From: Xestospongia muta
Taxonomy: Eukaryota; Porifera; Demospongiae; Haplosclerida; Petrosiidae
DNA length: 64,000 nucleotides
Assembly (NCBI GenBank): GCA_963693285.1
Contig: OY848927.1
Span: forward strand, 4,702,643-4,766,642
Reading direction: 5' to 3'
In this document: piece after piece, positions 10,082-34,826 of the stretch
How the letters are laid out: every line of letters begins with the position of its first letter
Position numbering within the stretch: position 1 is the stretch's first letter
Made by a program: the position numbers and the translations under genes
Notes under the pieces: model-generated
What the model saw: the letters and a program-made list of their open reading frames with translations, nothing else
Told to the model about the DNA's origin: nothing
Databases searched by the model: none

Positions 10082-11801
10082 ATGGCTGCAAGCATTGTGT
10101 TGCTGCTGTCTCTCTCAAGTCTTTTTTCTCCAGTCTGGACTCAAATGTGTAAGTCATCTCAAAATTTGAAGTAGCAAAATTTTCTAAAAAGTTTTATTTT
10201 AAATATTGCATTAAAAATGGATTACTTCAATAGGACAGTGCCAATTTATTGATGTTGCAATTTTGTTGTTTATTTTAGATTTAATATGCAATAATACTGG
10301 TATTACAAGCAATCTCTATTTACGTCGGGGAGAGACTACTTATTGTTATCGGATGGTGCAAACAAAATCAGAGTTCTCAACAGCAAACAGAACATGTGTT
10401 AGAGAGAATGCATTTCTTGTGAGAATAGACTCCCAAGAAGAGAATGATTTCATCAATGAGACATACTATACCAATTTAGGCCAACAGGATTTTTGGATTG
10501 GATTAACTGATCAGCTTGATGAAGGAGCATTCAGGTGATGAATACACTTTCCAATCTTTTTATTTTTATTTTTTGCTGTCACTTTTCCTCACAGATGGAT
10601 AGATGGTAATACATTATTGAGCAGTAACTTGTATGCTAATTGGGAAGGAGGCAGTGCAACAGTTAGTAATGAGGGCCCTTATGATTGTGTTAAATTCACA
10701 GGTAATGGCTGGAGAGTACATAATGGGTACTGTGAGTCAAGTAGACTACCTTTTCTCTGTCGACAGAGAGGTAAGTCAATTATATACTAAGTGTGTTCAT
10801 TCAAAAAATCTTTCCAAATAGTTTGTAACAGTACTGATGGCTTGACATGTGTTACGCCTTCTCCAAGTCCACCATCCTCAGGGCTTTCTCCAGTAATCAT
10901 TGCTGTAATAGTGATCATACCCATACTTCTCATTGTTATTATTGTAATTACTGTTCTGTTAATATGGATGTGGAAATATCGAAATGATGCCTTTTATCGG
11001 TACATTTTATGCTGTGTCTACGGTGGATCAAAATCTCAGATCAACAATTTGAAGCAAGAGAACATTCGTCTTAGAAATGAACTGTCACAACAAAAACTTA
11101 ACCTTAATTCAAGTGGTCGATTTTCACAAGGACAAATGTGTAAGTTATTAAATAATGAAACTTGAAAGCCCCACATCAATACCTTGTCTTTAATAGCTCG
11201 TCAACAGTCCACTGCAGCTGTTAGTCCTATGAGAATTAATTCACCTCTTGCTCCTATTCCTGAGTCATCATTCGTGGGAGCAAAAGTGCCTGGTCGATCA
11301 CTGTCATTAATTTCTAACCAAATGACACCTATAAGGTATAGCTGTATGCAACCTAAATAATGTCATTTAACATTTGCTCTCATAGGGCACCTCAACCAAG
11401 TATGTCATCATTGCAATATTTTGGAGGACAACCAGTCTTTTCAAGACAGCCATTCAGCATAACTAGTCCAGCAGGATCACTGCCACTTAAAGCACCAGTA
11501 TGTATAATAATCAATATGCAATACATCTTTGATTGTCCATCAGATTGGTTCAAGTGTACGTCCTAGTTTATCCCCTATCACGGAAAACAGTGGTGGAGTA
11601 CCCTCTCTTACTGATAAAAAAGATCGCCCTTTGTCTGCTGAGAGTAGTGCTTCCAGTGATACCGATAGCACTAAGAGTGATAAAGAGATGAGTAAAAAGG
11701 AAGAAAATATGGAAGAAAAAGAAGCTGAGGAAACTGAAATTGAAAAAGAAATTAAAGAACCTACCCTTGAAATTACAGAGTCCAAGACAGAGACCAAGTG
11801 A
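10082..11801 (+). CDS. Transmembrane C-type lectin with coiled-coil and acidic cytoplasmic tail
   Basis: Seven exons (10082-10148, 10279-10534, 10595-10770, 10822-11139, 11197-11335, 11386-11497, 11544-11801) join to 441 residues. The order is a signal peptide (MAASIVLLLSLSSLFSPVW), one C-type lectin domain (TYCYRMVQTKSEFSTANRTC, DFWIGLTDQ, FRWIDGN, YDCVKFTGNGW, LPFLCRQR), a Pro/Ser stalk, a transmembrane helix (IIAVIVIIPILLIVIIVITV) and a cytoplasmic part with a short coiled coil (KQENIRLRNELSQQ). A Ser/Asp/Glu-rich tail ends in a Lys/Glu repeat. The WIGL and disulfide cysteines are present. The usual EPN/QPD and WND calcium/sugar motifs are not evident, so canonical sugar binding is doubtful. 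It may act in recognition or adhesion (inference). Confidence 0.88.
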
Positions 11802-12082
11802 TGGTTTTCTAGTAATATATGCATTACATTTTTTCATCCACTTCTACCAACATGAAATTTTTATCCACAATATAATATTATTTACCACACTCTAAAGTAT
11901 TTCACATGAAGCATTATTTATTGTTATAATTGCAAATAATGAATGTCCAGCATTAATGAATATTATTTGTTCCTTGGAAACAGCACAACAAAACACTTCA
12001 TACAATTAGCACTAGTTGTAGCAAGGAATGTTGTAGAGTCATTGTAAGTATAACATGACAGCATATATACTTTGCTAATCAA

Positions 12083-13581
12083 TTACATTCCTGTACATTT
12101 TGGATGGTTGTCATGACAAATATTATTCTTGACATTGTGATGTTGAGCATCTGTAACAGCACCAATAAATTCTCCTTTAGCAGCAGTGTTTTCCTAGAAG
12201 TGATAACAAAGATAAAATTCAAACAGAACAGTGTACTCACTATTAGCTGATTATATTCAACATTGAACAGGTTATAGTATGCTATGTAGCCTGAACTACC
12301 CCCAGAAAGATCATTCTTGTACCAGAGATTTCTGAAACCATCATTTCCATTTGATGCTTGATGAAGTATGCCTTCACCATCAACTGTCAAGTAGCCAGAA
12401 TCTGAGGCTTTCTGTCTGTTTATGTGACCCGTATTCATGGTCAAATTGCTAGCGTATCCTTGTTGATTATAACCACGATTCTCATTTGTTGAAGACCCTT
12501 TTGTTTTATGGATACCATCCACTGACCAACAAGTGGTCCCAGATGCTACTTCTACATGATTGTTGTACAGAAGAGTACCAGAACCAACTGTTTTTCCATC
12601 TCCACCACTGCTCCAACTTACACCAACACGACCATTCATATAGACATAGTTATCACGAATTACCAACCCATGTCTAAAGTACCATGGTGCACAAGATGGC
12701 ATGAGCTTACCAGGTCCTGAAGGACATTGATGTCCACTGTATTTTCCAATAACCCCACCTAATAGTATTTGATTAACATCGATGCCATAGCGATTATCAA
12801 CTGGGTATTGAACGGAGAGTTTGCTTCCATCTAATTCAATGTCCACTCGCTTTGATGTAGTGGATTTTGAAATGAGGTTATTGGCAACTAATGTATTGTT
12901 ATCACTGTAGGAAGCTATTGCAGTACTAAATGACCATGGCCATATATTGCCACTTTTGGAATCAGGGTCTGGATGTTGAAATGTGACATCGTGGATTTTG
13001 TTACTAAGAACTAGTTTATTCCGACCCATACCAATTACATCAGTGGCTTCAAACCAGTACGTCTTCATGTTATAATGGCTTACTGTCTTCAAACCTGGCC
13101 AAAACATAACTGCACATCCATTCAACTCTACATTGACAATTCCTATGTTCATAGCCTTAGGATCATTATTAAATATACCAATATGCTCTCCAAATGTGCA
13201 TTGGAATATGGTTTTAAGTGACAGTGAGCCTGGATTGGTTCCCTTCTTTGCCATACCATTGGAAGGCTCACCTCTAATAACTACATTACTCTCAATAATA
13301 ATGTTACTAGTAAATTTGTAAGTTCCTGCAGGAAAGAACACCACACCACCTCCTTTATTACTCACGACAGCTTTTTGAGCAGCTTCAAAGGAACCTCCAT
13401 AATCCTTGACATTATAAACGCAGCTCCAATTAACCATTTTATCTGTCCACGGATAAGTATCATTGCCATACGTCCTAGCAACAGGATTGTCCAATGGACC
13501 ACCGGACTTACTACCACAGCTGCTTGTGCCATGGATGCAAGCTATCAAGACGAAAAGTATGAGGAGTAAGAATTTAGCCAT
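12083..13581 (-). CDS. Secreted pectate-lyase-fold (beta-helix) protein
   Basis: Two exons, 12241-13581 and 12083-12193, join in phase 0 to 483 residues. It starts with a signal peptide (MAKFLLLILFVLIACIHG). The mature N-terminus reads SCVYNVKDYGGSFEAAQKAV and then GGGVVFFPAGTYKFTSNI, the signature of the Pectate_lyase_3 / glycosidase-like right-handed beta-helix family; Asn-rich rungs follow. The 36-residue last exon ends with a Cys-His-rich tail. Members of this superfamily include polysaccharide hydrolases, lyases and epimerases; I cannot assign a substrate. The canonical GDGxxDDT motif after the first strand is replaced here by a shorter GGSFEAAQ segment. Having one intron only, a bacterial or fungal origin is possible but unproven. 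Confidence 0.82.
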
Positions 13582-14140
13582 TTGCCAGCTCCACCTATTA
13601 ATTATGAATATTCATAATGCAATTGTAGCTCACTCAGTAGATTGCTGTACACCTGCACATTTTATTTATAACACATTCCTCAAGCAATTTATTAATTTAG
13701 ATAAATAAGATGATTAATTATTTTGAAAGAGTTCATATTCGATTCCTCATTAGAAGCAAGCAGAAGTAGACTGACAAGATTTCTAGTAATAAATTAATAA
13801 TAACTAACAAAAAGATTATATTTTCCTTAGTGTTCATGAAAGGGTTATCTAGTTCTTAATTTGTATACTATTGCTATGACAACATTCAATATAAAACTTT
13901 CTATTAAAGAAATAAATGACATGTGGTATATCGTACATCAGTCTTTATTATAACTGTGTAAAAAGTATTACTAGTTTAATGATAATTGTCACACATGCTA
14001 TATGAGTATCAAAGACATGTACTACTACTCAACTCCACCTCAATATGAATATGCAAAACATGTCAGGACAATGGTTATTGTTTATGAAGCAGGCTCTATA
14101 ATTACAGTGTGTATGCATGTAGTATATTATAATGCTCAAC
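13582..14140. other. Intergenic divergent promoter region
   Basis: AT-rich 559 bp interval between the start of the minus-strand beta-helix protein (13581) and the plus-strand secreted protein (14141). Open frames here are short and lack splice or family support. It presumably contains both promoters. No repeats or RNA genes recognised. Confidence 0.45.
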
Positions 14141-15880
14141 ATGGTTGTTTTGACTTTGCTTTTGTTTTGTCTTGTAATCCCATCTTGTTGGAGTGCTTGT
14201 AAGCGTGGATGTGGTAAGCAAGATGTTGGAGAAACACCAGTGGATGATCTACCATGTCTTGAAGCAATGGAGTCAATTAGCAATTTTGTATTGCAAAAAC
14301 CAAAGTAAGTAGCTGTGTTTATTAATATTTGAATGATTATTTCATATACACACACTCTAACACACACGTGTTAGTTAATCTATGTGGTTATCTGTTATAG
14401 TGTTACACAATGCAAGAAACTAGCCATTAATAATAAAAAAAGTGTACCCAGACGATGTTCTGCTAGAAGGCCAGTTACTTCAGATAACCAATTAATTCTG
14501 TCAGCTACAATTGCTGAAGGAACAGCTTTCAGATTGGCAAGTCCTTTGTTCTATTCAGATAAGTAACTGACATAATGTGTAGATCATAGTATTTATAATA
14601 TCTTTAGTTGTTATGACGGAAGATTGTTCTGTGCTTATAATGTACAGTGTCCTGAAGCAGGTCATTTCATTCACTACAAATTAACAAGTCATAATATTGA
14701 GGATCCCACTGGTATGTGATAAATCACATTGTATTGTGTTATACGTATATTACACTATAGTTAGAGGTTGTCTTGATCAGTTGGGAATCCAAAAACAATC
14801 GTCTAATGGTTTTCTTACTTCTTGTGGTCAAGTTAATTCTGTATCTCTTAACTTTGATGATTTGTCAACAAATTCTGGACTTCGACCTGGAGATCCTAGC
14901 ATCCATTTCTTGACTACCTTTTTTTCAGGAAGACGATGTGAGAGTGATGGTTTCTATCTTTGGGTCAACTGTATTAAGTTTAATGTTCAAAATGTTTCTG
15001 GATGTTTTGACTCATCTGAGAACAGAAGACGAAGAGAAATCAACGATCACTTTGTATGTTGATTAATTCAATAATAAACTTATTCTTTGTTTTAATTATT
15101 ACAGACTGACAATTTTCCAATGTTAGATCACTCCAGGATGTCACGAATTTACAACATTGCTCGCTTCGTGTCTTTTACATACACTAACAATAGAATTAAA
15201 ATTTCTGGCACCAATTTCTTTTTTGACAAGGTTTTCCTTCTAATTGTTTTCCACTTTGAAGAGGGGCTCTTTTCTTATTGTGGTAATAGTCAACGCACAT
15301 TTACTGGACTAGGTAAGTTAATGAAAATATATTTTGTGACTGTTTATCATCTCATGCAAATATTCAGGAAGGATGAGAGTTAGGAATGGACTAGCACTTT
15401 ATATTGATGATGGAGACATTGAACCTCAGGTATGTATATATCAACTATGTCTATAGTTTAGATAGGAATCTGTACTTTGTGCATAGTTTCGACCAACACC
15501 TAGTCAAGATCGTCTCATTGGTGAACTTCTAACACACTTAATGCTTAATAGATACAATGGAACTGAATATAATATCTCTGACAGAGGTATAATGGATTGT
15601 TTTAATTACTATCGAATAATTAATTATTAATGTTTTGTAAATTATTAGGAACACAAGATCATCCCTCTAGATTTCATGAACAGGCAATTGGTCAACAACG
15701 TTCATTAGCAGAATGTAAGTACATTATAATAATTATTTGAATAGATGACACAGGTTGAATTTGTGATTTTTTCTATTCTCAGTGTGTAATGAAGCGATAA
15801 TTGCAGCTAGTTCCTGCAATGCTGTGACAAGGTTCGCTGGAAAACTTTTCATAAGGGAAAACAATTGTGTTGATGCATAA
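14141..15880 (+). CDS. Secreted protein of unrecognised family, 418 residues
   Basis: Nine exons (14141-14304, 14401-14562, 14608-14711, 14761-15053, 15105-15312, 15368-15429, 15487-15586, 15649-15714, 15783-15880) join to exactly 419 codons. It begins with a signal peptide (MVVLTLLLFCLVIPSCWS) followed by ACKRGCGKQD, and contains many cysteines (CKKLAINN, RRCSARRP, NCYDGRLFCAYNVQCPEAGH). A four-arginine run (SSENRRRREINDHF), a possible furin site, lies near residue 235 at the end of exon 4. The C-terminal half has fewer cysteines and ends ENNCVDA. I do not recognise the fold or family. A decayed tandem copy of the first three exons lies at 15963-16530, so the gene belongs to a duplicating family. 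Confidence 0.8.
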
Positions 15881-15962
15881 TCTATAAATTTTAGTCAACT
15901 AATCTATAGTAGAAATTGTCATAATAAGGCTCGCAAATGCGCTGCGGTTTCATTAAGAACAA

Positions 15963-16162
15963 TGACCTCGTACAGAATTGGTTTGTGCTTATGTTGTCTC
16001 GTAATCCCTTGCTGGGGTGCCTGTAAACCAGGGTGTGGCAGTCAAGATGAACTTGAGTTGTCAGTGTATGATTTACCGTGTACCTTAGCAATGGATTCTA
16101 TCAATAATGCTGTCTTGCAAGAGCCAAAGTAAGACTCTCTATATTCGTGTGTCCATGTACTA

Positions 16163-16224
<62 letters not shown>

Positions 16225-16530
16225 GATAAGTTATTTTATAGTATGGTACAATGCAAGACATTAGCTATCAAAAAGAGGACAAAGATTTCTAGGAAATGCT
16301 CAGCCAAAAAGGGACAACCAGTAGTTAACAAAAATTTCATTCAACAGTAAATGAAGATGGAATAGCTTTAGACTTGCAATCCCTTCATTTTACTCATCAA
16401 AGTAAGTAGTTCAAGTGGACAAGATATGTATACTCAGATTAATCATTTAGTTATTATGATGGAAAGCTTTACTGTGCCTACCATGTACAATGTCCTGAAG
16501 ATGGATACTTGATTTACTACAGATTAACTA
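15963..16530 (+). pseudogene. Truncated, frameshifted tandem copy of the preceding secreted-protein gene
   Basis: The first exon (from 15963, MTSYRIGLCLCCLVIPCWG, then ACKPGCGSQD) parallels exon 1 of the upstream gene including its splice donor. The second exon starts after a CT/AT microsatellite (MVQCKTLAIKKRTKISRKCS) but then needs at least two frame changes to follow the upstream protein: an in-frame TAA after NFIQQ near 16347 and a further one-base shift a few codons later. The third exon (YYDGKLYCAYHVQCPEDGY) is recognisable to about 16530. Exons 4-9 are absent; the next feature is the 3' end of GSS on the other strand. I call it a pseudogene, described as found and not repaired. Confidence 0.82.
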
Positions 16531-16724
16531 TAGTATGTCCGAGTTGAGTTGAGCTACCCAGACATGTAAATAACTTTGCCGTTTTATGTGCTATCCCCAT
16601 GGAACTTGCACCAATCGATTCAGCTCTTGCTTTTAGAATCTCATTGATGAATAGACCATAACATAAGTGTATGGGAATCAGGGATTAATAATTAAGTAAT
16701 AGACTAAAAGCAGGTCAGATTAGG

Positions 16725-19405
16725 CTATGTTAATGTAGGTAAGACAGCGGATTGGAGATACTCCTCTTCAGATACCAAACAGATTGTATCATGTGAACCA
16801 ATACCGACCCCAACACCTCCTTCATTATAACCAATAGGTTTAGTTCTGACATTGTAGCCACCATATATGTTGAGTAGAACCTCATCTTGCTTCCTAAACA
16901 ATACAAACCATATTTTGCCACATAAGCATTTACAATACATACCTTATATAGATACCAAAGGTACCAACCTCAGGAATCAAATTGTATTCACTAGCATCAG
17001 TAGCTTCAGTTTTGATCACAGCACTAGCAATGGCAGGGCTCTGTATCCGTTCCATCAAAACAAATGTTTCTCTTTTAGGAGAGGATGCTAACTCCAATAA
17101 AGTACTGTGCAATTGATCATCATACAAATTATTACCTATAAAACAAAAAGGACAACAGTTAACAGTGTCCATGATACAGATTGTTTTTTTAAAATGCTTT
17201 CACCTCCAGCTTCTCGTTGTGGCTTCATAACATATCTATGAGGGTTGCCTACTGCAAGTTTCATGGCTGCATCTCCTTCTGGAGTCTGTAAACAGGACAT
17301 TAACAATTAGAGAATGAAGCTATATAATTTATTGACCTGATCAAGTGTGTAGTGTCCTGTGAAGGTTGACCTCATTGCCTTTATCATATCAGGATCATTG
17401 CAAAATCTGAACAAATATGTTATCTAAATTTAATCGTTTGACCTATTGGTACGTACTTTTCCAAAATCCCAGGAGATGCAAGAACTTGCTGAAATTTCTT
17501 AAAACCTACTAACTGATAAGCTACTGATGGACAATTTGATGCTCGTGAAAGTTCCATCATTCTTCTGGCAGTCCATTCCTTTGGCAAAATAGATCTTAGA
17601 CATATGACCATTGAAAGTATATACTTTATCAGTTGGGTAGTCATTGGGTGTGTATCCTGCTCTAAAATAGATCACGGCCACTTCAATGCTGCCTCTATAT
17701 TATTGAACCATACATTGCTTGTTTAATAAAATCGAATGACTGACATTATTAAAGTTCTGTCTTGTTTGAGTCTGCCTTCTTCTTCTATCTGAGAGAGTGT
17801 TTTCCTTATCACCATGATCCTATGTCTGAAAAATTATTGTATGATCACTGAAATCAATAGTGAATTAATTCAACCTAACCTGTTAAAGAGATCTTGTTCC
17901 ATTAAACGATGATCATAGATGTTTCCTTCATTTTTTTGAACAACAAATAGAATTTGAGCACTAAATGGGACAAGCAGCATGCAAGCTGGATGATTGATTG
18001 CCTTGAGTTAATTTATAAATGTTTTCAATTGCAATAGTAATTAATGTACTAATTAAGCAGCTGTAACTTATGCCTTCAAATTAAAAACAAATTGAGCCTC
18101 TTTAATGTGGCATTCAGACTTTAATGCTGAACTACTGGGATGTACATGCATATTGATTATAGCTTGAGCATTCACCCTCTTTTTTGACATTATGACAATT
18201 GTTAAGATTAGTGCAATTATTGGACTGAAATAGACTGAAACAAAGCAATATTTCTTCCAAGAAATTCTTATTCTACTGGTATATCACATACTGAAACATT
18301 GAAACAACTTCCTAAACTAACCCTAACTTTAAACTCCAAAGTGTAGGCCTAATATGCAAGATATTGAGTTCAAGGTTAATTCAATATGTGTGGTAAAAAA
18401 GTACAGTCACTCACCTAGTATTACCATATTCCCTCCAAGCTCTTGCTAGTCCATCATTAACACATATAAGTGCAGGATTATCATGTGGAACAAGCTGGAG
18501 ATAGGGAACAGTACAATATGTTATGATGCATGAAACCAACTAAGTCACCTTTGGTTGATCTCTTGGTAAAAATCTTGACTGTATATATCTACATGAAAAC
18601 AAAATTATTGTAATAGGTATTAATTAATACACATAGACAGTTATTACACCAAACACAACATATTAACATCAAATACATTTTGCTGTATATATACATATAA
18701 TGTTATGTCCTTACTCATGAAAGTTATTCATTTTGCTAGCTATTCCTGGAGAGCCACCTGATATGGTATTGATTTCAACTTGTTTAACACTCAATTTGTT
18801 AGAGCTAGAGATATCTAGTAAATAATCTGCACGGTGTATACCTAATGTTGTTGTCTATGTAATATACAATAGTCATCCATCATTTGAGCTTTTAGTTAAA
18901 AATATATATCATCTCACAAACTAACCTGCACATTGCCTAGCTCTTTTACTTCAGAGTAAATATCGAAAAGACTTTTAACAAAAGAATCTGTCTTCATGAT
19001 CCTATACATAGATATGGTAAAGCATGAAGATATCTTAACATATTGTAATTACATGTAATATAAGTTAGTATATGTATATATTATATATAATCAATGTAAC
19101 TAAACTGTTGCTTGATTGACAGTTTGCTACTAAATGAGTTACCTTTCTAATGACTGATGTATAAGATCATAGTTTTGACAGAGAGCATCCAGAACAGAGT
19201 TGAAACCAGTCTGTGTAGCAGCAATTAGTCCAAATAAATCTCTAGGGTATAAAGATGGCTTCACTGTTACTGGCATATTGCCACAATGATCTTTGTTCCA
19301 TTGAAGAAGTCCTGTTGTATAGGCACAGTCTCTTGCTGCAGCAACATTGGACCGGGTTTTCCACCACGGTTTTGTGGAAGAAAGTAAAGGAGTAGTGTTT
19401 TGCAT
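16725..19405 (-). CDS. GSS: Glutathione synthetase
   Basis: Thirteen minus-strand exons join to 493 residues (human 474). The enzyme ligates gamma-glutamylcysteine and glycine with ATP in the cytosol, the second step of glutathione synthesis. Diagnostic segments match eukaryotic GSS: VKQVEINTISGG (substrate site), the region ending LMEQDLFNR, VAVIYFRAGYTPNDY, WTARRMMELSRASNCP, AYQLVGFKKFQQVL, MKPQREAGGNN (ATP-grasp glycine-rich site), ETFVLMERIQSP and PEVGTFGIYIR. The C-terminal GGVGVGIGSHDT corresponds to the conserved Gly-rich end. Exons: 19143-19405, 18926-19001, 18715-18854, 18549-18588, 18425-18494, 17880-17985, 17745-17825, 17625-17694, 17457-17578, 17337-17406, 17204-17285, 16943-17135, 16725-16893. 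Intron 8 is only 46 bp. The donor after exon 5 is inferred from frame; a GTGAGT 10 bp further would break the frame. It is divergent from RIF1, 158 bp apart. Confidence 0.93.
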
Positions 19406-19563
19406 TGTAAGTAGAGCACTTTTTTAGGGCGGGGCTGGCAAATTTTTTAATTGGGGGGTTGTGCTTTTTGGCGGCAACTTCCCGCCAATGTGTCAAGGAA
19501 GAAGGTTCGAGTGAACAATCGCCTGTTGTTTTTTCTCTAAAACGCTTCTACCATCGATTCATT
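19406..19563. promoter_or_regulatory. Putative bidirectional promoter, GSS / RIF1
   Basis: 158 bp lie between the GSS start codon (19405, minus) and the RIF1 start codon (19564, plus). The interval is more GC-rich than its surroundings (around 19430-19500, with GGCGGGGC and GGCGGCAA stretches), as expected for a housekeeping head-to-head promoter. No TATA box is evident. Confidence 0.55.
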
Positions 19564-30714
<11,151 letters not shown>

Positions 30715-30738
<24 letters not shown>

Positions 30739-30810
30739 CATTACATTGTCTCTCTATTTTTACATCTGTATTTAGAGCACCGATAACATTACATTGTCTC
30801 TCTATTTTTA
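30715..30810 (+). repeat. 48-bp tandem duplication spanning the RIF1 stop codon
   Basis: The unit beginning CATCTGTATTTAGAGCACCG occurs twice in perfect tandem at 30715-30762 and 30763-30810. The first copy contains the last codons and the TAA of RIF1; the second is entirely in the 3' UTR. Perfect identity suggests a recent event. Confidence 0.95.
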
Positions 30811-31024
30811 AATTTGAAACTACCTTAAGATATATGTATAATATTGTGATTAAAAGTTTAAAAACATCACTGTTATTTGTATAATTGTAAAAATTAAGAA
30901 GCAAAAATCAAGAAACAAACTTGGTTATATCCTCCCAAGTTGATCTGTAAAAGTTAAAGTTGAGAAAAAGTTCATTGTGAAAGTAGTGCAAAAATTCAGT
31001 TCTAGTTTACTAATTATAATGTTG

Positions 31025-31057
<33 letters not shown>

Positions 31058-31642
31058 ATTGTGTGAGTGTGTGTGTGTGCGTGTGTGAGTATGTGTGTGT
31101 GCGTGTGTGAGTTGAGTATATTTGTTACAGTGTGTGGCATTAGTTTAAGATCATGCAGCTACACTATAAAAATTAGTGAGTTACATGTGGAATCTAGACA
31201 TCATAAATTACTACAATTTGGTTGTGTGTTTTACAATTACAAAAAATGTGCAAAAAAATTAGTAATTTATACGAATTTTAGATTCCATTCTAATCTACCA
31301 ACACAAGCTACAAATTAGTTGTTAAAATAACCAATTAATTTTTATGGTGTATATGACTTATACAGCAGAACCTTCAAGTAATGTTGCGATAGTAATGTTG
31401 TTATGGTGACTGTTGCCATAGTAGTAGTAGCTATGATAACACTCATTGTTACTAAAGTAACTGTTGCTATGGTGACATATGTCATATGTGATATTGCTTT
31501 TTGTATGAATACATGAATCTGATTAGTTTTGAAACTTGCAGAGGCGTGAGGGTTAATAATTATAATGTTGTGCTATGCTATTAGCCACGCCCGTTACCTT
31601 GTATTATTAGGAATTTATTTATACTTATGTAGTTGTAGTATT
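30739..31642. other. Intergenic region RIF1 to TMEM106 with (GT)n and X-box-like motifs
   Basis: After the duplicated RIF1 3' end this holds an interrupted GT dinucleotide tract at about 31031-31110. Further downstream a stretch of repeated GTTRYYATGGTGAC-like words includes GTTGTTATGGTGAC (31397-31410) and GTTGCTATGGTGAC (31463-31476), both fitting the RFX X-box pattern. No coding exon recognised. Confidence 0.6.
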
Positions 31643-34497
<2,855 letters not shown>

Positions 34498-34826
34498 TAA
34501 CTATTTTGTGCTATCACAATGCATTCCCTTCCGTGAAGGCACTGTTTTAAAGTGTGAAATTTTATCAAAATACTAGTCGGTTCATATTACACATGGTCTG
34601 TGATGTTATACTACAAACTTTTTATTGTGTGTATCTGATATGTGGTAGGATGAGACCATTGCTTTTAGAATTCTTAATACTGATTAAAAAGACAAAACAA
34701 TTCAGCAACTACACTCGCACACACACAGCAAACAATATGATAATATAAAGTCAAATATAAGCTGATTTTGTGAATAGGTGATGTTGTTAGTAATGGTTTA
34801 CAATATTTTGACCAAGTGTTTTGATG
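34498..34826. other. Convergent intergenic region TMEM106 / INSIG
   Basis: 329 bp between two stop codons on opposite strands. It must contain both 3' UTRs. AT-rich; no repeat, RNA gene or coding exon recognised. Confidence 0.5.

Noticed and set aside
11540..11837. Minus-strand frames of 89-94 codons opposite the lectin tail
   Set aside because: They are antisense of the Lys/Glu-rich last exon, giving Phe/Ser-rich noise; the plus-strand exon is supported by splice phase.
14029..14367. Minus-strand 112-codon frame opposite exon 1 of the secreted gene
   Set aside because: Shadow frame; plus-strand signal peptide, phase-consistent exons and the tandem copy support the opposite strand.
18079..18210. 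Minus-strand 40-codon frame in a GSS intron (MSKKRVNAQAIINMHVHP)
   Set aside because: No family match and no suitable splice donor to join exon 6; probably chance.
18415..18424. Strong GTGAGT donor 10 bp downstream of the chosen GSS exon-5 donor
   Set aside because: Using it makes the total coding length non-divisible by three and shifts the following conserved block; the weaker GTAATA donor keeps the frame. It could still be a minor or non-productive isoform.
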